The notes beneath the pieces are model-generated. The model was not told the origin of the DNA, ran no database searches, and worked only from the letters and a program-made list of their open reading frames with translations. Of a DNA stretch of 9,671 bases, positions 7,514-9,671 are shown piece by piece (position 1 is the first letter of the stretch; the number at the start of each line of letters is the position of its first letter). The stretch spans positions 1-9,671 of the forward strand of contig PFLI01000124.1 in NCBI GenBank assembly GCA_002785065.1. The letters run 5' to 3'. The DNA comes from Candidatus Roizmanbacteria bacterium CG_4_10_14_0_8_um_filter_33_9 (GTDB lineage: Bacteria; Patescibacteriota; Microgenomatia; UBA1406; GWC2-37-13). The translations under genes were made by a program, and so were the position numbers.

Positions 7514-8732
7514 ACTTAACCACCTCCTTTTTATTGGTTAAAGATGCTATTTTTGATTGCAGACTATATAGTTTAATAAACCCATTGACTTCTTCTTTTG
7601 TCCAGCTTTTACTTTGGGCATAGACAGCAATATCCTGATTTATCAATGAATAAGGTGTATTTACTGATACTGGTAAGGCATTACCCACCTCAACCTTCAT
7701 TTTTACGGTTCCTGTTACATTATTTTGTTGTGAAGTAATAAACGCTTTTAAATCGTTGACAAAAGGATCAAGAAACTTACCGTTATATATCATTTCTGTC
7801 ATCTCTTTTGAAACAGATTCTCCAAAATATATTTGTGACTTTGTAAGTACATACTGTTCTAAGGCATGATGTGCTTTTATTAGGAATAATAAACCTGGTG
7901 CTTCAAAAACCAAATGTCCTTTTATTCCAATCATACAGTCTCCGGTATAATATCCTTTTCCAAACCCCAATTCACCAATTTTTTTATTCAACTGATCAAG
8001 AATTTTCCATCCTTGGAGTTTTTTACCGTTAAGTTTATTTGGAACTCCTTTAATAAATTCAATATCGTAATACGTAAATTGATTAACTTTATTATTTTTT
8101 ACCCATTGGAAAATATTTTCTTCTGGTTCTAAATTTTGATCAATTTTAGAACCTGAATATGTTATTCCAGCCAAACTAACGTTAGTTGTGTATTTCTTAT
8201 GAATTCCATAAACAGGAAACCCTTTTTTTTCCAGGTATTTTTTTTCTTCATCACGGTTTCCTCCAGTATCTTTAATTGGTTCAACAATAGTCATTTTTGG
8301 TGCTAATATTGACATCGTTGTATTGAAGCGTATTTGGTCATTACCCATTCCGCTATTACCATGGGCAATAAAACCTGCTTTTTCTTTGATTGCTACTTCG
8401 ATACATTTTTCAACGATATGATAACGTTGAGAAGAAACAATATTTGGATATGAATTTTCATAAAGTCCGTTTGTTTTTATTATCCAAGACAGTATTGAAT
8501 CAAAATAGTATTTTTTAGAATCAATAAGATAATGTTTCAAAGCACCTAATTGTTTTGATTTGTGGGCAATAATAGATTTTTCTTTTGATGACATTCCACC
8601 TGAGTCTATAGTAACAGTAATAACGTCAAAACCTTTATCGATAAGATAAGGAACACAAAAACTAGTATCTAATCCACCTGAAAAAGCAAGTATTAACTTC
8701 TTGCTTGATTTATTGTTTGATATTTTTTTCAT
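7506..8732 (-). CDS. argG: Argininosuccinate synthase
   Basis: ArgG joins citrulline and aspartate, using ATP, to make argininosuccinate. The N-type ATP-pyrophosphatase loop S-G-G-L-D-T-S is at residues 18-24. The substrate-binding blocks are recognisable: Y-E-N-S-Y-P (91-96) and H-G-N-S-G-M-G-N-D-Q-I-R-F (124-136), where Ser127 replaces the Thr usual in H-G-x-T-G-x-G-N-D. The N-V-S-L-A-G-I-T-Y-S-G segment (184-194) resembles the divergent ArgG branch known from Bacteroidetes rather than the E. coli type. Length (408) is close to the normal 400 or so. It is the first enzyme gene after the leader and terminator; its ATG has no SD. The protein has only 3 arginines (codons CGT, CGC, CGT), against well over 40 lysines. 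Its TGA stop overlaps the GNAT start. Confidence 0.93.
   Translation of the reverse strand: MKKISNNKSSKKLILAFSGGLDTSFCVPYLIDKGFDVITVTIDSGGMSSKEKSIIAHKSKQLGALKHYLIDSKKYYFDSILSWIIKTNGLYENSYPNIVSSQRYHIVEKCIEVAIKEKAGFIAHGNSGMGNDQIRFNTTMSILAPKMTIVEPIKDTGGNRDEEKKYLEKKGFPVYGIHKKYTTNVSLAGITYSGSKIDQNLEPEENIFQWVKNNKVNQFTYYDIEFIKGVPNKLNGKKLQGWKILDQLNKKIGELGFGKGYYTGDCMIGIKGHLVFEAPGLLFLIKAHHALEQYVLTKSQIYFGESVSKEMTEMIYNGKFLDPFVNDLKAFITSQQNNVTGTVKMKVEVGNALPVSVNTPYSLINQDIAVYAQSKSWTKEEVNGFIKLYSLQSKIASLTNKKEVVKYG
7520..7530 (-). promoter_or_regulatory. Strong Shine-Dalgarno for the GNAT gene
   Basis: On the - strand AAAGGAGGTGG lies inside the last codons of argG. The AGGAGGT core (7528-7522) is 8 nt before the ATG at 7513-7511. 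It fixes the GNAT start and, with the 8-bp gene overlap, points to translational coupling or reinitiation after argG. No other gene start in this window shows so good a match. Confidence 0.8.
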
Positions 8733-8756
8733 ATTTTTAAATTAAATTTATAACCC

Positions 8757-8783
8757 AAAAAAAATCCCGCCGAATTAGGCGGG
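8757..8783 (-). terminator. Intrinsic terminator in the argG leader (attenuator)
   Basis: On the - strand the perfect stem CCCGCC / GGCGGG (8783-8778 and 8771-8766) closes a 6-nt loop and is followed by one A and then eight U (8764-8757). This is a textbook Rho-independent terminator. It lies between the promoter at about 8891-8920 and the argG ATG at 8732, so it must be bypassed for the operon to be expressed. The + strand lacks a U-run after the stem, so it acts only toward argG. Confidence 0.88.
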
Positions 8784-8834
8784 TTGGTAGCATTCGGTTT
8801 ATGTGAGTTTACCTCATACAAATACTACCTTCCC
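8781..8834 (-). promoter_or_regulatory. Candidate antiterminator hairpin
   Basis: In the - strand RNA, GGUAGUAUU (8829-8821) pairs with AAUGCUACC (8794-8786) over nine pairs including one G-U. An inner stem UGAG / CUCA (8816-8813 and 8807-8804) closes a GUAAA loop and extends by three more pairs past an A-C mismatch. Outside, beyond a 2x2 A-A internal loop, GGG (8834-8832) can pair with CCC (8783-8781). That CCC is the first half of the terminator's 5' arm, so the full hairpin and the terminator exclude each other. The 5' arm lies within the leader ORF. The pairing was found by eye and no folding energy was computed. Confidence 0.6.
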
Positions 8835-8880
8835 TAGAAGTTCTCCTTGAAGCAGAGTTGGAAAATAGTATTTTTTTCAT
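8809..8880 (-). CDS. Arginine-rich leader peptide (23 aa)
   Basis: A short ORF of 23 codons plus a TAA stop opens 10 bp after the -10 box and ends before the terminator. It begins MKKILFSN and continues SASRRTSREGSICMR. Arg12, Arg13, Arg16 and Arg23 are read by AGG, AGA, AGG and AGG, so 17% of residues are arginine, with a tandem pair. The gene downstream is argG. This is the layout of amino-acid leader peptides such as those of the trp and his operons, where stalling on the cognate codons decides between terminator and antiterminator. No SD precedes the ATG and the predicted transcript has only a few nucleotides before it, so translation would be leaderless. The AAGGAG at 8848-8843 is itself part of the Arg codons. 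It is too short for ordinary gene calling; the evidence is position and composition. Confidence 0.7.
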   Translation of the reverse strand: MKKILFSNSASRRTSREGSICMR

Positions 8881-8890
8881 ACAGAACTAT

Positions 8891-8920
8891 ATTATAACAT
8901 ACTTTTTGTATAATAGTCGA
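8891..8920 (-). promoter_or_regulatory. Promoter of the arginine operon (extended -10)
   Basis: On the - strand a perfect extended -10, TGTTATAAT, lies at 8899-8891, with TCGACT (8920-8915) as a -35-like box 18 bp upstream (4 of 6 matches to TTGACA). Transcription would begin around 8884-8886, a few bases before the leader ATG at 8880. The boxes interleave with the candidate promoter of the divergent transporter gene. No ArgR-type operator was recognised by eye. Confidence 0.68.
8909..8914 (+). promoter_or_regulatory. Candidate -10 box of the EamA transporter gene
   Basis: A perfect TATAAT stands 8 bp before the transporter ATG at 8923, which would give a leaderless or near-leaderless mRNA. 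No good -35 is seen at the expected position (ACTATA at 8886-8891 with 17 bp spacing). The box lies between the -35 and -10 of the arginine operon promoter on the other strand. Confidence 0.45.
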
Positions 8921-8922
8921 AT

Positions 8923-9671
8923 ATGTGGTTTATATGGGCATTATTATCTGCTTTTGTAAGTTCGGTTTCTGTTGTTTTTAATAAAAAAACACTGAAACAT
9001 ATATCGTCAGTTACACTTAGTCTTGCGATTTTTCTTCTGCCAATTCCCATATTGTTATTATTGGCTCTTAACCAGAAAAATGATATACAGTGGGAAAAAT
9101 ATGTTATTGGAATATTGGGCACTGGCGGTTGTTTTGTTATAGCAAAAACCGTTATGTTTGAAGCAATAAAACAATCTTCTTTATCAAAAATATATCCATT
9201 ATTTTCAATTACAACATTTTTTACCTATCTGTTTGGGCTTATTTTTTTACATGAGCATATAAAATTATTGGGGATTATCGGGATTTTTTTGACAATTTTA
9301 GGAACTTATCTTATCAATATTGATCAGGCAAAAGAAGATATTCTTCTTCCTTTTAAGTTGCTAATACGAAGTAAAGAATCGATTGTATTGCTTTTCAGCC
9401 TTTTACTTTCAAGTCTTACATCGGTTTTCGATAAAACAGCTATACAGTCTTCCAATATTATTGTTGCATATTTAGGAGGAAATATAGTAAGTTCATCATT
9501 GCTTATTGTATATAGTATAGTTCGAAAAAAACGTATTGCAGATGAATTTAAAACAAAAATCGGTTCATTATTTATTGCCAGCATGATTTATATGATATTG
9601 GTATTACTTGTATATTCTGGATTTGCTGCTGGACCAATCGCTTTAGTATCAGGTGTAAAAAAATTGGAGTT
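8923..9671 (+). CDS. EamA/DMT-family membrane transporter, partial (3' end beyond the window)
   Basis: Translation from ATG 8923 stays open to the window edge, giving 249 residues and an incomplete final codon. Eight hydrophobic spans are visible at about 2-19, 30-49, 60-78, 89-108, 115-132, 153-169, 178-199 and 214-234, consistent with the ten-span, two-repeat fold of drug/metabolite transporters. The first repeat shows the EamA pattern: a Pro in Y-P-L-F (91-94), Glu111 in L-H-E-H, then an I-G-I-F-L-T-I-L-G-T-Y-L helix. The second repeat is cut near residue 237 onward, where G-P-I-A-L-V-S begins the expected penultimate segment. Family members export or import amino acids, nucleotides, sugars or drugs; the substrate cannot be read from sequence. 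It is divergent from the arginine operon, so arginine or citrulline transport is a possible but unproven role. No SD is present. Confidence 0.85.
   Translation, partial: MWFIWALLSAFVSSVSVVFNKKTLKHISSVTLSLAIFLLPIPILLLLALNQKNDIQWEKYVIGILGTGGCFVIAKTVMFEAIKQSSLSKIYPLFSITTFFTYLFGLIFLHEHIKLLGIIGIFLTILGTYLINIDQAKEDILLPFKLLIRSKESIVLLFSLLLSSLTSVFDKTAIQSSNIIVAYLGGNIVSSSLLIVYSIVRKKRIADEFKTKIGSLFIASMIYMILVLLVYSGFAAGPIALVSGVKKLE

Noticed and set aside
4414..8732. UGA recoding (code 25)
   Set aside because: argG and the M20 gene end in TGA exactly where their families end, and no in-frame TGA is needed inside any gene.
8757..8890. T-box or metabolite riboswitch upstream of argG
   Set aside because: The region from predicted transcript start to terminator is only about 130 nt, no T-box core or stem I layout is recognisable, and a GGGTTGGTAG string occurs only on the + strand. 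An Arg-codon ORF explains the region better, though an unknown RNA element cannot be ruled out.
8892..9584. Two reverse-strand ORFs of 76 and 86 codons at the right end
   Set aside because: They lie antisense to a continuous transporter reading frame with clear membrane spans and EamA motifs; they are shadows.

Overview
The window is AT-rich and very tightly packed. Gaps are mostly under 20 bp, and the only larger ones are about 110-190 bp. It codes for lysine-rich bacterial proteins. UGA acts as a normal stop (for example after argG and the M20 gene), so the UGA=Gly code of some Patescibacteria is not in use. Low GC, compact proteins, few Shine-Dalgarno (SD) sequences and -10 boxes sitting almost on start codons would fit a Patescibacteria/CPR-type genome. 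This assignment is inference from style, not a marker-gene result.

Left part (1-1308, + strand): a promoter, then elongation factor P (efp) and, 5 bp later, a RodZ-like membrane protein with a cytoplasmic helix-turn-helix. They run convergently into radA, overlapping its 3' end by 17 bp.

Middle and right (1292-8920, - strand): one long co-directional gene train. In transcription order it is a promoter at about 8920-8891, a 23-codon arginine-rich leader ORF, an intrinsic terminator, argG, a GNAT acetyltransferase (overlapping argG by 8 bp), argH, an M20 metallopeptidase/deacylase, argS, an 80-bp palindromic repeat, and radA, which may also have its own promoter. ArgG and ArgH turn citrulline and aspartate into arginine; ArgS charges tRNA-Arg with it. 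The GNAT and M20 proteins look like an acetylation/deacetylation pair, but their substrates cannot be read from sequence. No genes for the early part of the pathway (argB, argC, argD, argF) are present here.

The most interesting element is the region 8733-8920 upstream of argG. It has the layout of a ribosome-mediated attenuator: an extended -10 promoter, a short ORF with four AGG/AGA arginine codons (two in tandem), a hairpin that can pair with part of the terminator stem, and a GC-rich terminator with eight U before argG. In contrast, the enzymes behind it are strikingly arginine-poor: 0 Arg in the 180-residue GNAT, 3 in the 408 residues of ArgG, 3 in the 349 residues of the M20 protein. 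Together these suggest an operon that senses arginyl-tRNA supply and can still be translated when arginine is scarce.

Right end (8923-9671, + strand): the first 249 codons of an EamA/DMT-family membrane transporter, open at the window edge. Its likely promoter is interleaved with the arginine operon promoter in the same stretch of about 35 bp.
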